From Rhodospirillaceae bacterium (GTDB lineage: Bacteria; Pseudomonadota; Alphaproteobacteria; Rhodospirillales; 2-02-FULL-58-16), in NCBI GenBank assembly GCA_013349695.1, contig DUZD01000004.1, forward strand, positions 1 through 32,022: a stretch of 32,022 nucleotides of DNA, given 5' to 3'. Position 1 is the first letter of the stretch. Every line of letters starts with the position of its first letter. Positions 10,883 through 21,530 of this stretch are shown here, one piece after another. The translations under genes were made by a program, and so were the position numbers. The notes beneath the pieces were generated by a model. The model did not search any database. It had not been told where the DNA came from and worked only from the letters and a program-made list of their open reading frames with translations.

Positions 10883-11470
10883 CTATTTTCCGATGTCGGG
10901 AATTTTCAAGGACGGCATTTTCTCTTCGACTAGCCGCAGGACCTCCTTGGTGATCGACAGGGACGGAGCGGCGAGAACCGTCTGCTCCTTTCTCAGGATC
11001 AGGGTCAGTTTTTTTTTCTTGGCCATGTCGGTGACGATATCGGTTAATGTCAGCTCGACTTTGCGCATGGCATTGGCCATGGCACTGTCCAGCTCCTGTT
11101 TACGCTTTTGCACCAGACGCTGAACCTCGACAACGCTCTGTTGGAACTTGCGGCGTTCCTCGGCAAAGGCATCGGGCGAAAGGATGGTGCGCTTTCTGGC
11201 CAGTTCCTTGTCGGCGTTGCGGAGTACCTCTTCCTCTTTCTGGATATCGGCTTGAAAGGCGTTGCGGAACTTTCCGATCTGCGCGCGGATGTCCTTGACA
11301 ACGGAAGCCTTGCGGCGGATTTCATCGATATCGATGACGGCGACGTTTATATAGGAATAACTTGCCTCGGCTGGTTTTTGGGGGGGCTCCTGGGCCACCG
11401 CCGGGTTTTCCGAGACTCCATACAGTATCGACAGGCTAAGAATGAAAACCGTGGCTCTCGTCAAACCCAT
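10883..11470 (-). CDS. OmpH/Skp-family periplasmic chaperone
   Basis: 195 aa: hydrophobic signal-like N-terminus, then INVAVIDIDEIRRKASVVKDIRAQIGKFRNAFQADIQKEEEVLRNADKELARKRTILSPDAFAEERRKFQQ...; located directly downstream of bamA. Confidence 0.88.
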   Translation of the reverse strand: MGLTRATVFILSLSILYGVSENPAVAQEPPQKPAEASYSYINVAVIDIDEIRRKASVVKDIRAQIGKFRNAFQADIQKEEEVLRNADKELARKRTILSPDAFAEERRKFQQSVVEVQRLVQKRKQELDSAMANAMRKVELTLTDIVTDMAKKKKLTLILRKEQTVLAAPSLSITKEVLRLVEEKMPSLKIPDIGK

Positions 11471-11473
11471 GAT

Positions 11474-13747
11474 CTAAAACCTTGTACCGAAATTGACGCG
11501 GACTGTTTCGGTTTCGTCGAAGCTCTCCTTGGCTACCGGAATACCAACATCGATCCCGAGAGGACCGAAAGGCGACATCCAGGTAACGCCGGCACCCACT
11601 GTCACGCGCACGCTGCCGGTATCGTCGACGAAACTTCTCGATGGTTCAAGCTGACCGGTGCTTCCGAAATCCGTAAAAACCTTTCCGCCGACGGCAAGTT
11701 CGGCCGGCAGTCCGAGAGGGAATCTGAGCTCGGCGGTACCCGTGTACATCCACTGGCCGCCAAGGGCGTCGTCGGTGATATCGTCCCTGGGGCCGACGCC
11801 GGATGTTTCGAAACCACGCAAATCGTCGCCGCCGATGTAATAGCGTTCGGTAAGGTGAACGTCCTCGCCGAGGCCGACGATGTAGCCGGCCCTGCCGTCA
11901 AAAGACAGGACCCAGCCGTCCACCAGAGTGAAATATTTCGCCGCCGTCACAGTGTTGCGGAAATGCCGTTTGTTGCCGCCCAGGCCGGCAAGGTCGTTTG
12001 TCATCCGGACGCGATAGCCCTTCGTCGGGCCGATGGCGCTGTCGCGGCTATCATAGGCGATGGTGTGCGAAAATTCCGAAATCGACGTGTTCCCTTCCAC
12101 TTCCTTGATTAATTGGGAAGCGCTGGAATCGACGTCCGTGACTTTTGTGTTTCTGTACGCGTACTTCCAATTCTGGCTCAACCGCTCGGCAATCGGATAA
12201 CCGCCCCGCAAGGCGACGCCGGTTAACTCGGAATCGAAGGAACTGGTGTCCTGCAGGTCCTTCCTGACGTGGAACACGTCAACGCCCGCGGTTACCTCGC
12301 GATCGAGAAAGTACGGTTCGGTGAAGGAAAAGTTGACCTGACTCTGGCGGGTGGCGACCGTGGCCTTGAAGCTCAAATTCTGACCGCGGCCTAACAAATT
12401 GCGTTCATCGATGCCGAAATCGACCAAGGCGCCGCTGGACGAGGAAAAGCCCAAACCGAAGGAAACGGAGCCGGTGGGCTTTTCCATCACCTCGACATTG
12501 ATGACCGCCTTGTCGGGGGCGCTGCCAGGCACCTGTTCGACCAGGACTCTCTCAAAGAAATCCAGATTCTGGATCCGTTGCCTGGAGCGCCGCAATTTGG
12601 CGGTGTTGAATGCGTCTCCCTCGACCAGACGAAATTCCCTGCGGATGACCTTGTCGGCCGTCCCCATATTGCCCGCGATGTTGATGCGCTCGACGAAAAC
12701 CCGCGGGCCTTCATTGATTTCAAAGGTCACGCTGACGGTCCGGGTTTCGCGGTCTCGGTTGATGCGCGGGCGGATGTCGATGAAAGCGTAGCCGAGCGTT
12801 CCGACGGCGTTGGTCAGCCGATCAATGGTTTTTTCCAACTCCCCGGCATTGTACCAGTCGCCTTCTTCGATCTCGATCACGTCGATAATATCTTTTTCAT
12901 CGAGGTTGCGCAGACGGGCGTCGATGGCAACACCGCCAAACTGGTAACGAACGCCTTCTTCCACCGTAAAAGTGATGAAAAAGTCCTTGCGGTCGGGTGT
13001 CAGTTCGGCGATAGCCGAGGCGACCCGAAAATCAGCGTGTCCGTTCGAAAGGTAGAAACGGCGCAGTAATTCCCGGTCCAGGGTCATTCGATCGGCATCA
13101 AAGGTGTCGTCGGAAGAGAAAAAACGGTACCAGCGGGATTCCCGGGTCCGAATAATCTCGCGCAGCCGCGAATCGCTGAATTCGCGGTTGCCGACAAAAC
13201 GAATCTTGCGGACAAAGGTTTCCTCGCCCTCGGTGATTTCAAAGACCAGATCAATGCGGTTTTGCGGAAGCTGGATAACTTTTGGTTCAACCGCCGCCGC
13301 AAAATGGCCCCGTGACCGGTACAAGGTCAAAATCCGCTTGACGTCGTTTTGCACTTTAATGCGGGTGTAGATAATGCGTGGGCGCAGGCTCACTTCCGCA
13401 CCCAGGGAATCGTCGCCGATCCCTCTATTTCCCTCGAAGGCGATCCGATTGATAACTGGATTTTCAACCACGCTGATGATCAGGGTGTCGCCTTCTTTTC
13501 GCAAGGTCACGTCGGCGAACAGACCGGTGGCGAAAAGGGACTTAAGCGAACGGTCGATACGAGCGCTATCGAAGGGATCGCCCTTCTGAATCAGAAGGTA
13601 GGAAATGACCGTCCCAGGCTCGATCCGTTGCGTTCCCTCGACGATTATATCGCGCACAGTATCGGCGGATTGGGCCGCCGCCGAGGACGTCAGACCCAGA
13701 ACCGTTGCCAACCAGCAAAATACGATGATGCGAACCAAGCGCCGCAA
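11474..13747 (-). CDS. bamA: Outer membrane protein assembly factor BamA
   Basis: 757 aa: signal peptide, POTRA-type repeats (RDIIVEGTQRIEPGTVISYLLIQKGDPFDSARIDRSLKSLFATGLFADV), C-terminal beta barrel ending ...VRVNFGTRF. Confidence 0.97.
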   Translation of the reverse strand: MRRLVRIIVFCWLATVLGLTSSAAAQSADTVRDIIVEGTQRIEPGTVISYLLIQKGDPFDSARIDRSLKSLFATGLFADVTLRKEGDTLIISVVENPVINRIAFEGNRGIGDDSLGAEVSLRPRIIYTRIKVQNDVKRILTLYRSRGHFAAAVEPKVIQLPQNRIDLVFEITEGEETFVRKIRFVGNREFSDSRLREIIRTRESRWYRFFSSDDTFDADRMTLDRELLRRFYLSNGHADFRVASAIAELTPDRKDFFITFTVEEGVRYQFGGVAIDARLRNLDEKDIIDVIEIEEGDWYNAGELEKTIDRLTNAVGTLGYAFIDIRPRINRDRETRTVSVTFEINEGPRVFVERINIAGNMGTADKVIRREFRLVEGDAFNTAKLRRSRQRIQNLDFFERVLVEQVPGSAPDKAVINVEVMEKPTGSVSFGLGFSSSSGALVDFGIDERNLLGRGQNLSFKATVATRQSQVNFSFTEPYFLDREVTAGVDVFHVRKDLQDTSSFDSELTGVALRGGYPIAERLSQNWKYAYRNTKVTDVDSSASQLIKEVEGNTSISEFSHTIAYDSRDSAIGPTKGYRVRMTNDLAGLGGNKRHFRNTVTAAKYFTLVDGWVLSFDGRAGYIVGLGEDVHLTERYYIGGDDLRGFETSGVGPRDDITDDALGGQWMYTGTAELRFPLGLPAELAVGGKVFTDFGSTGQLEPSRSFVDDTGSVRVTVGAGVTWMSPFGPLGIDVGIPVAKESFDETETVRVNFGTRF

Positions 13748-13772
13748 GCATTCCCCCCAATAAAAAGAGTGA

Positions 13773-14900
13773 TCAGGTGAAGAGTTGTTTAATAAACTCG
13801 AACACCTTGAGGTACACCAAATCGTTCCACGTCGCGAAAATCATGAGGAGAAATACCAGAACGATGCCGAAACGGAAACCGTATTCTTGCGCCCGGGGGT
13901 CTAAAGGCCGGCGGAGAATGGCCTCGAACGCGTAAAAGGCCAGATAGCCGCCGTCCAAGACCGGGATCGGAAAAAGATTGATCAGACCCAGATTTACGGA
14001 CAAAGCCGCCAGGAAAAAGATGCAGTTAACAGGGTCCTGGCACATTTGTCCTGAAAATTGGGCAATCCTGATCACCCCGCCCAGGTCTTCCGTGGACCGG
14101 GAGCCGGTGATCATTTGGCTGACGCTGGAGAAAATTTGCGTGGCCAGCCCTAACGATCTTTCCACCGCCATCCAGGTGGCCTTAAACGGGTTCTGGCGTT
14201 CGTACTCGACCTGCTCGGGATCCGGCATCACGCCCAAAAGGCCATATTCTACTTCCATTCCTTGATCGTCCACGAACTTGTGGCCTGTAGGCGTTGCTTG
14301 CAAGGACAAGTCGACGCCGTCGCGGCGGATAAGGATGTCGACGCGGACGGCCGGATTCTCCCTGACGATGCGGCGTAAATCACTGAACCAGACGATGGTT
14401 TGTCCATTGATGCTCAAAATACGGTCGCCCGGCCTGAGACCGGCCTCGGACGCCGCGCTTTCCGGCTGCACCTCGCCGACGACGGCTAACGGCAACGGCA
14501 AACCGACGATGCTGAACAAACCGGCGAGGACAACAAAAGCGAACAAAAAATTGGCGATGGGGCCGGCGGCGACGATGGCGGCGCGTTGGCCAAGCCGCTT
14601 GTGATGGAAGGAAACGGCCTGTTCCTCCGGCGTCATGGGCCGTTGATCCTCGGCGCCGCCGGCGGCGCCGAGCTCGCCGAACATTTTGACGTAGCCGCCC
14701 AAAGGCACGGCACTGATTTTCCATCGCGTCCCGGCGCTGTCGTTCCAACCGTAAATTTCGGGGCCGAAGCCAATGGAGAAAACCTCGATCCGCACGCCAT
14801 TGCGCCGGGCCAGCACGTAATGGCCCAGCTCATGAACGAACACCAGGATCGTCAGCACGATAAGAAAAACGACAATGTAATCCCAAAAAAATTCAAACAT
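13773..14900 (-). CDS. rseP: RIP metalloprotease RseP (site-2 protease)
   Basis: 375 aa: HELGHY (HExxH), FGPEIYGW, PDZ-like GLRPGDRILSINGQTI, and NLFPIPVLDGG. Confidence 0.96.
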   Translation of the reverse strand: MFEFFWDYIVVFLIVLTILVFVHELGHYVLARRNGVRIEVFSIGFGPEIYGWNDSAGTRWKISAVPLGGYVKMFGELGAAGGAEDQRPMTPEEQAVSFHHKRLGQRAAIVAAGPIANFLFAFVVLAGLFSIVGLPLPLAVVGEVQPESAASEAGLRPGDRILSINGQTIVWFSDLRRIVRENPAVRVDILIRRDGVDLSLQATPTGHKFVDDQGMEVEYGLLGVMPDPEQVEYERQNPFKATWMAVERSLGLATQIFSSVSQMITGSRSTEDLGGVIRIAQFSGQMCQDPVNCIFFLAALSVNLGLINLFPIPVLDGGYLAFYAFEAILRRPLDPRAQEYGFRFGIVLVFLLMIFATWNDLVYLKVFEFIKQLFT

Positions 14901-14969
14901 TTCAGTAACCTACCATGGAATTCCCGCGCGCCGGCGGAAATCCCATGCCCTTGGTGGATGTCATGGAAA

Positions 14970-16157
14970 TTAATATGTAATCAATCCTTTGGCGATTTCA
15001 CGGGTCTCGTTGTCGGCGTTGATGACATCGGCAAGGCTTTCCAGGCGGAAATCAGGCGCCGCCTCAAGGGTTTGCTCGACGATGCGGACGATATCGAGAA
15101 AGCCGATGCGGCCGCCAAGAAAGCTCTCCACCGCGACTTCGTTGGCGGCGTTCATGACGGCCGGCGCGCTGCCGCCGGCTTGCAACGCCTGGCGGGCCAC
15201 TCTCAGGGCCGGGAAACACTCCGGGTTCGGGGCTTCGAAGGTGAGAGCGCCGATTTCGGCCAGGGACAAACGCGGCGCCGGCGTCGGCATGCGTTTCGGC
15301 CAGCCGAGGGCATAGGAGATGGGAGTGCGCATGTCGGGCGTACCCAACTGGGCCAGGACCGAGCCATCGACGTAATCGACAAGGCTATGCACCACCGACT
15401 GGGGATGCACCAGGATCTCGATGCGCTCTTCCGGAACGGGGAAAAGATGGCGGGCCTCGATCAGTTCCAGCCCTTTGTTCATCATGGTCGCGGAATCCAC
15501 CGAAATCTTGGCGCCCATGTTCCAGTTGGGATGGGCCAAAGCCTGTTCCGGCGTCACCCGGGCCATGGCGGCGATGTCCATCTCCCGGAAGGGGCCGCCG
15601 GAAGCCGTCAATATGATGCGCTCCACCTTGTCGGCGTTTTCAAAGTCGAACACTTGGAAAATAGCGCTGTGTTCGGAATCGACGGGCAACAAGGTGCCGC
15701 CGCGACGGGCGATCTCCTTCATCAGCACGTCGCCGGCCGAAACCAGGCATTCCTTGTTGGCCAGGCCGATAATGGCGCCGCGTTTGGCCGCCGCCATGGT
15801 CGGCTCCAGCCCGGCCAGGCCGACGATGGAAGCCATCACCCATTCGGCCGGCCGGCTGGCCGCTTCGATAACCGCTTCTGGCCCCGCCGCGGCTTCGGTG
15901 CCCGAGCCGGACAGGGCCTTCTTGAGATCGCGGTAACATGAGGCATCGGCGGCGACGGCAAGGCGAGCGCCCAGCCGCCGGGCCTGCTCGGCCAGGCGGG
16001 CGACATTGTTGTTGGCGGTCAACGCCTCGACCTGGAAAGTGTCGGGCTGCCTTTGAACGAGGTCAACGGTATTGCCGCCAACCGATCCCGTGGAACCGAG
16101 GATGGTGATCCGGCGTGGCGCCGTTTCGGCTCGCGGTTGGGAGCGGGTTACAGCCAT
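14970..16157 (-). CDS. dxr: 1-deoxy-D-xylulose 5-phosphate reductoisomerase
   Basis: 395 aa: [20 protein letters not shown]...[13 protein letters not shown]...[13 protein letters not shown]...[11 protein letters not shown]...[31 protein letters not shown]. Confidence 0.97.
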   Translation of the reverse strand: MAVTRSQPRAETAPRRITILGSTGSVGGNTVDLVQRQPDTFQVEALTANNNVARLAEQARRLGARLAVAADASCYRDLKKALSGSGTEAAAGPEAVIEAASRPAEWVMASIVGLAGLEPTMAAAKRGAIIGLANKECLVSAGDVLMKEIARRGGTLLPVDSEHSAIFQVFDFENADKVERIILTASGGPFREMDIAAMARVTPEQALAHPNWNMGAKISVDSATMMNKGLELIEARHLFPVPEERIEILVHPQSVVHSLVDYVDGSVLAQLGTPDMRTPISYALGWPKRMPTPAPRLSLAEIGALTFEAPNPECFPALRVARQALQAGGSAPAVMNAANEVAVESFLGGRIGFLDIVRIVEQTLEAAPDFRLESLADVINADNETREIAKGLITY

Positions 16158-16894
16158 CTCAGAATACTGCCGTCACCGGCCAGACTTATCAACGCGACAA
16201 TCAAAGCCACCGCCAAAAGCCCGTCCACCCTGTCGAGAAGGCCGCCATGGCCGGGAATGAGGTTGCCGGCGTCCTTGACGCCGCATCGGCGCTTGATCCA
16301 GGATTCGAGCAGATCCCCCGCCTGTTCGACGACGCCAAGAACGGCGCTGAGCGCGCCCAGCGTCAAAACGCCGCCCTGTCCGAGAACCATCGCCGTCGCC
16401 GAACCGGTGGCGCCGGCGCAGGCGACGCCGCCGATCAAGCCGGCCCAGGTTTTGTTGGGGCTGAGGGCGGGCGCCAGCCTGAGTCCGCCGATCCAGCGTC
16501 CGAAAACGTAAGCGCCGCAGTCCGTTGCCCAAACCAGGGCGAGCAGCCAGAAAACCGTGCCCCGGCCGAAATCCTCGTCGGCGCGAAGCCAAATGAGAGC
16601 GAGCGCCGGCACCCCGATATATAAAAACCCGCCGGCGAGCCAAAGGAACCGGCCGGCCGGCCAGAAAAGCTTGCCGGCGCCGAACAACCGGCTCCATTCC
16701 CAGGCCATGACCAGGACGCCGATGGCGACGAGAATGCTGAAATATGGCGGCCCGGCATAAACAGCCGCCAACACGGGCGGCGCCAGAACGGCGGCCGAGA
16801 GTAGGCGCGTTGTCAACGCGCCCCGGCCGGCGTCAACCACTGGATGCGCCATAACGCCGTTCACGGCGATGATATTCCCTGACGGCGCTTGCAA
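16148..16894 (-). CDS. cdsA: Phosphatidate cytidylyltransferase
   Basis: 248 aa membrane protein; CdsA signature [30 protein letters not shown]. Start may be 16894 or 16852. Confidence 0.93.
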   Translation of the reverse strand: MQAPSGNIIAVNGVMAHPVVDAGRGALTTRLLSAAVLAPPVLAAVYAGPPYFSILVAIGVLVMAWEWSRLFGAGKLFWPAGRFLWLAGGFLYIGVPALALIWLRADEDFGRGTVFWLLALVWATDCGAYVFGRWIGGLRLAPALSPNKTWAGLIGGVACAGATGSATAMVLGQGGVLTLGALSAVLGVVEQAGDLLESWIKRRCGVKDAGNLIPGHGGLLDRVDGLLAVALIVALISLAGDGSILRWL

Positions 16895-17567
16895 GGTCTT
16901 CCTTGGAAAAATCGGGCCATAAGGTATCGACGAAAACGAGTTCGGTATAGGCCAGTTGCCAGAGCAGAAAATTGCTGATTCGCTTCTCGCCGCTGGTCCT
17001 GATCAGCAAATCCGGGTCCGGAATGTCGGCCGTGAACAAATGTCCCTTGAAGGCTGTTTCGTTGATCTCTTCCGGGCTCAGCGATCCCGCCGCGACTTCG
17101 CCGGCAAGGTGGCGCGCGGCACGGACGATTTCAGTGCGCCCGCCATAGCTCAAGGCGACGGTCAATGTCAGGCGGTTGTTGCCGGCGGTGAGCTTTTCCG
17201 CCTTGTCGATCAGCTTGACGATACCAGGGTCCAACCGGTCGCGCTCCCCAATGATTCGAAAGCGAACCCCGTTCTCGTTCAGGAAGTCGATTTCGCTGTC
17301 GAGGTAAAAACGCAACAGCCCCATCAGGTCGTTGACTTCATCCTTGGGACGTTTCCAGTTTTCCGACGAAAAGCCGTACATAGTGAGATAGGAGACCCCC
17401 ATTTCACCAGCGCATCTGATGGCCCTCTTCACCGCCTCGGCGCCTTGCTTGTGGCCGGCAACTCGGGGCAGGCCGCGGAATTTCGCCCAGCGTCCGTTGC
17501 CGTCCATGATGATGGCAATATGGACCGGCGGTGGCGGCAAATCGCTATGCAGTTGGACAGCTTTCAT
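16833..17567 (-). CDS. uppS: (Di)trans,polycis-undecaprenyl-diphosphate synthase
   Basis: ORF 16833..17636 trimmed to ATG at 17567: MKAVQLHSDLPPPPVHIAIIMDGNGRWAKFRGLPRVAGHKQGAEAVKR; ...LLIRTSGEKRISNFLLWQLAYTELVF. Confidence 0.95.
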   Translation of the reverse strand: MKAVQLHSDLPPPPVHIAIIMDGNGRWAKFRGLPRVAGHKQGAEAVKRAIRCAGEMGVSYLTMYGFSSENWKRPKDEVNDLMGLLRFYLDSEIDFLNENGVRFRIIGERDRLDPGIVKLIDKAEKLTAGNNRLTLTVALSYGGRTEIVRAARHLAGEVAAGSLSPEEINETAFKGHLFTADIPDPDLLIRTSGEKRISNFLLWQLAYTELVFVDTLWPDFSKEDLASAVREYHRRERRYGASSG

Positions 17568-17571
17568 CGTT

Positions 17572-18141
17572 TCAAACCTGCATGATTTCCTTTTCTTTTT
17601 TGGCCAGTATCTCGTCGATCTTGCGGACGGAATCATTGGTCAGGTCTTGGATTTCGTCGCCATAGGCGTGGTGTTCGTCCTCGGAAATTTCTCCGTCCTT
17701 TTCCTCTTTCTTCAACTCGTCCATGGCATGACGGCGGACGTTGCGCACGGCAATGCGCGCCTCCTCGGCATATTTTGCCGCGATCTTCACCATTTCGGCG
17801 CGCCGTTCCTCGCTCAGCAAAGGAATGGGAATGCGCACCAACTGGCCGTCGATGGAGGGATTGAGGCCCAAGCCCGATTCCAGGATTCCCCTCTCCACCG
17901 CTTTCACCAGTTTCTTATCCCAAACTTGAACGGTGAGCATCTGCGGCTCCGGAACACCGATGGTGCCAACCTGACTCAAGGGCATCTCCGCGCCATAGGC
18001 GTTGACCATGAGCGGCTCCAACAGGCTCGTCGCCGCCCGCCCGGTGCGCAGGCCGCCGTATTCCTTGTGCAGGACCTCGACGGCGCCGTCCATCCGCCGT
18101 TTGGTGTCTTTCTTGATGACGTCGATGCTCTTTCCGACCAC
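17572..18141 (-). CDS. frr: Ribosome recycling factor
   Basis: 189 aa: [70 protein letters not shown]. Confidence 0.97.
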   Translation of the reverse strand: MVGKSIDVIKKDTKRRMDGAVEVLHKEYGGLRTGRAATSLLEPLMVNAYGAEMPLSQVGTIGVPEPQMLTVQVWDKKLVKAVERGILESGLGLNPSIDGQLVRIPIPLLSEERRAEMVKIAAKYAEEARIAVRNVRRHAMDELKKEEKDGEISEDEHHAYGDEIQDLTNDSVRKIDEILAKKEKEIMQV

Positions 18142-18171
18142 GTTCCGCTCTCCTTTGCGGGCAATAAAAGC

Positions 18172-18888
18172 CTATGAAATGACGGTATAAATGCCGCCGC
18201 CGGTCACAACTTCGGCGAAAGTTCCGGGATTGTGAAGGGAAAAAACCAAAATGGGAACCTTGTTGTCACGCGCCAAGGCAATGGCCGAGGCGTCCATGAT
18301 GCGTAAATTCCTGGTCAGCGCGTCTTGATAGGTCAGGCGGTCGAAACGTTCGGCGTCTTTGACTGTTTTCGGGTCGTCGCTGTAAACGCCGTCGACCTGG
18401 GTGCCCTTGAGCAGAGCCTCGCAGTCCATCTCCGCCGCCCTCAGCGCCGCCGCCGTGTCGGTGGTGAAAAAGGGATTGCCGGTGCCGGCGGCGAAAATGA
18501 CCACCCTACCCTTTTGCAAATGGCGAATGGCCCGGCGGCGGACAAAAGGTTCGCAAAACGTTGCCATGGGGATGGCCGAAAGGACGCGGGCGTGAATCCC
18601 TTGTTTCTCGATAAAGCTTTGCATGGCAAGGGCGTTCATGACGGTGGCTAGCATCCCCATGTAATCGGCGCTGGTCCGCTCGATTGCCGAGGCGGCGGAG
18701 GAAACGCCGCGGAAAAAGTTGCCGCCGCCGATGACCAGGCAGATTTGAACATTCATCTCGTGGACATGGCGGATTTCAGCGGCAATACGCTCCACGGTGT
18801 TGGAATCGAGGCCAAAATCCCTATCGCCCATCAACCCTTCGCCCGACAATTTCAACAGAACGCGTCGGTACTTCGGTTTCCGGGACAT
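18172..18888 (-). CDS. pyrH: UMP kinase
   Basis: 238 aa: [22 protein letters not shown]...IGGGNFFRG...[15 protein letters not shown]...[15 protein letters not shown]. Confidence 0.97.
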   Translation of the reverse strand: MSRKPKYRRVLLKLSGEGLMGDRDFGLDSNTVERIAAEIRHVHEMNVQICLVIGGGNFFRGVSSAASAIERTSADYMGMLATVMNALAMQSFIEKQGIHARVLSAIPMATFCEPFVRRRAIRHLQKGRVVIFAAGTGNPFFTTDTAAALRAAEMDCEALLKGTQVDGVYSDDPKTVKDAERFDRLTYQDALTRNLRIMDASAIALARDNKVPILVFSLHNPGTFAEVVTGGGIYTVIS

Positions 18889-19083
18889 TGTTCTTACCGT
18901 TCAACACAGCGGGCGGCAATGGGAGGTCGCTCGTGGCGGCCAAGCGCGACGGGGTTTAGCCAAAAACCCAAACGTTCAAGAAATTTCCCGTGCCCTACCC
19001 TGATGGCGGCGATCATACACCAAGGCCGGCGGCAAGGTCTTCAGGTTATTTGTTTGTGTTGTCCGCAAGGCCCTAAACCGAGT

Positions 19084-20013
19084 TCAGGTGCCGGCCGCCG
19101 CCACCACCTCGGCGGCGAAGTCGGCGGATTTCTTGTCGATTCCCTCGCCCAGGCAAAAACGCGCGAATCCCTTGACGGTGACCGCCGCGCCGGCCTCCTT
19201 GGCGGCCGCCGCGAGGACTTGGCCCACCTTGCTTTCCCCGTCGATTACATAGGTCTGATCGACAAGGCAGACCTCCTCGTAGAACTTGCGCAAACGTCCC
19301 TCGACCATCTTTTCGACGATCTCCTCCGGTTTGCCGGATTGGCGCGCTTGGCCGGCGAGGACGGCGCGTTCACGCTGCACGGAGGCCGGGTCCAGATCGT
19401 CGCGGGACACCGCCAGCGGACTGGACGCGGCAATATGCATGGCCAGGCTTTTGCCAAGACCTTCGAGGGCGGCGGCCGCGGCGTCGCCCTCGAGGGCGAC
19501 CAGGACACCGATCTTGCCCAGCCCCGGCGCCAAGGCATTGTGCATGTAAGAGCCGATGACGCCGGTCTCGACGGTAAGCGCCGCCACCCGGCGCAAGGTC
19601 ATGTTTTCACCAACGGTGGCGATCATATGGACGAGCTCCTCGGCGACGGTTCTGCCGCTGCCAGGAAAGGGAGCGCTCATCAAGGCTTGCTCGTCGGCGC
19701 CAGTGTCAAGGGCGATTTCGGCCACCGATTTCACGAAGGTCTGAAAGTCCCCGTTGCGGGCGACGAAATCGGTCTCGGCGTTGATCTCGACGACGGCGCC
19801 GGCCTTGCCGCCGACGGCAATGCCGACAAGGCCCTCGGAGGCAGCCCGGCCGGCCCTTTTGGCCGCCGCCGCCAAGCCCTTCTTGCGCAGCCAGTCGACG
19901 GCTTCCTCCGCGTCGCCACCGGTTTCCGTCAACGCTTTTTTGCAATCCATCATGCCGGCGCCGGTTTTGTCGCGCAGTTCCTTGACTTGGCTGGCCTTGA
20001 TCTCCGTCATCAT
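19084..20013 (-). CDS. tsf: Translation elongation factor Ts
   Basis: 309 aa: [60 protein letters not shown]...[10 protein letters not shown]. Start may be the second Met (20010). Confidence 0.97.
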   Translation of the reverse strand: MMTEIKASQVKELRDKTGAGMMDCKKALTETGGDAEEAVDWLRKKGLAAAAKRAGRAASEGLVGIAVGGKAGAVVEINAETDFVARNGDFQTFVKSVAEIALDTGADEQALMSAPFPGSGRTVAEELVHMIATVGENMTLRRVAALTVETGVIGSYMHNALAPGLGKIGVLVALEGDAAAAALEGLGKSLAMHIAASSPLAVSRDDLDPASVQRERAVLAGQARQSGKPEEIVEKMVEGRLRKFYEEVCLVDQTYVIDGESKVGQVLAAAAKEAGAAVTVKGFARFCLGEGIDKKSADFAAEVVAAAGT

Positions 20014-20090
20014 AAACCTTTCCTGTAGGATAATTGTATAACAGTTTGGTATTTATAAGAATTATGAGATGTAGCCAAAAGATGGATTTA

Positions 20091-21308
20091 TCAGGACTTG
20101 TTCTCCTCCTGGCTCGCCGCCGGCGTTTCCGCCGCCGCCTCCGGTCTGTCCTTTTCGTCCTCCGCCGGCACCGGTTTCTCAGATTGGGGCGCCTCCTCGG
20201 CGATGGGCTCGGCCCCATTCTTGGCTTCGGCGCCGGCCACGGGCGGCTCCGGTTCCCCGGCTTTGCTCAAATCGCTCTCGGCGGCGGCCTTTTCGGGGAG
20301 GGCTTCGGGGATCGGTTCCTCGGCTTTGCCCGAGTCGCTCTCGGCGGCGGCCTTTTCGGGGAGGGCTTCGGGGGCCGGTTCCTCGGCTTTGCCCGAGTCG
20401 CTCTCGGCGGCGGCCTGTTCGGGGAGGGCTTCGGGGGCCGGTTCCTCGGCTTTGCCCGAGTCGCTCTCGGCGGTGGCCTGTTCGGGGAGGGTTTCGGGGG
20501 CCGGTTCCTCGGCTTTGCCCGAGTCGATCTCGGCGGTGGCCTGTTCGGGGAGGGTTTCGGGGATCGGTTCCTCGGCTTCGCCCAAATCTTCGCCGGAGGC
20601 GGAAACCTCTTTTTGGATGCCTTCGAGTACCGAGCCGACCAGCAGATCGCAATAGAGGACGATAGCGCGCATGGCGTCGTCGTTGCCGGGAATCGGGTAG
20701 TCGATGCCATTGGGATCGCTGTTTGAATCGATGACGCCGACAACGGGGATGCCCATCTTGTTGGCCTCGGCAACGGCGATGGATTCCTTGTTGGTGTCGA
20801 TCACGAACAACACGTCCGGCAGATCGCCCATTTCCCTGATGCCGCCAAGGGCCCGCTCCAATTTGTCGCGCTCGCGGCTCAAGCGCAGCAATTCTTTCTT
20901 GGTCAAACCGATCTTGGTCGAACCGGCACTTGCCTCCGCCAATTTCTCGTCCAAATCACGCAGGCTTTTGATCGATTTCGAAATGGTCCGCCAGTTGGTC
21001 ATCATGCCGCCAAGCCAGCGGTGGTTGACATAGTACTGGCCGCAACGCTTGGCTGCTTCGGCGATTTTCTCTCCGGCCTGGCGTTTGGTACCGACGAAAA
21101 GTACCCGCCCGCCGCCGGCGACGATGTCGCGCACCGCCGTCATCGCCCGATACAGCATGGGCACCGTCTGTTGCAGATTGATGATATGGATGCCGTTGCG
21201 GGCCCCAAACAGGTAGGGGGCCATTTTCGGGTTCCAACGCCGGGTGTTATGTCCGAAATGGACGCCAGCCTCCAAGAGCTGGCGCATAGTAAAGGTGGGA
21301 AATGCCAT
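20091..21308 (-). CDS. rpsB: Small ribosomal subunit protein S2 with long repeat-containing acidic C-terminal extension
   Basis: Start at ATG 21308: [56 protein letters not shown]...[46 protein letters not shown], followed by an Ala/Glu/Pro-rich repeat tail to the stop at 20091. Confidence 0.95.
   Translation of the reverse strand: MAFPTFTMRQLLEAGVHFGHNTRRWNPKMAPYLFGARNGIHIINLQQTVPMLYRAMTAVRDIVAGGGRVLFVGTKRQAGEKIAEAAKRCGQYYVNHRWLGGMMTNWRTISKSIKSLRDLDEKLAEASAGSTKIGLTKKELLRLSRERDKLERALGGIREMGDLPDVLFVIDTNKESIAVAEANKMGIPVVGVIDSNSDPNGIDYPIPGNDDAMRAIVLYCDLLVGSVLEGIQKEVSASGEDLGEAEEPIPETLPEQATAEIDSGKAEEPAPETLPEQATAESDSGKAEEPAPEALPEQAAAESDSGKAEEPAPEALPEKAAAESDSGKAEEPIPEALPEKAAAESDLSKAGEPEPPVAGAEAKNGAEPIAEEAPQSEKPVPAEDEKDRPEAAAETPAASQEENKS
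20272..20586 (-). repeat. Five-copy 63-bp in-frame tandem repeat in rpsB (21-aa unit, consensus about [21 protein letters not shown])
   Basis: Units at 20272-20334, 20335-20397, 20398-20460, 20461-20523, 20524-20586; adjacent units differ by only about 1-2 nt, except the last, which is more diverged. Confidence 0.97.
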
Positions 21309-21530
21309 CGTCTGGATTCCTTCTCCGGTTGTTCCTCCGCGGGCACCCTCCGGGCATAAGACCGGATACCGGAGCGAACAGACGGCGAAGTAACGCCGGC
21401 GCCCGCAAACCCGCGTGTGAAATGAAGGCGGTTTGATATAGGTGAAAACGGCGGAATGCAAGGAGATAAAGGCAAGCGAGCATCGAAAACGACTCTTGGC
21501 CGGCTCCTTGGCGCCAATAAAAAACCGCCG

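Noticed and set aside
14586-15941. 451-aa + strand ORF opposite rseP/dxr
   Set aside because: Antisense to well-supported dxr and rseP; shadow ORF of GC-rich sequence.
18745-20028. 427-aa + strand ORF spanning the pyrH start to tsf
   Set aside because: Antisense to conserved pyrH and tsf; shadow ORF.
20272-20586. Regular repeats considered as a CRISPR array
   Set aside because: Contiguous 63-bp units without unique spacers, in frame within rpsB; this is a coding tandem repeat.
20034-20726. + strand Gly/Phe-rich repeat ORF ([21 protein letters not shown]) opposite rpsB
   Set aside because: Its repeats are the reverse-complement reading of the rpsB 63-bp tandem repeats; S2 is the supported coding strand.
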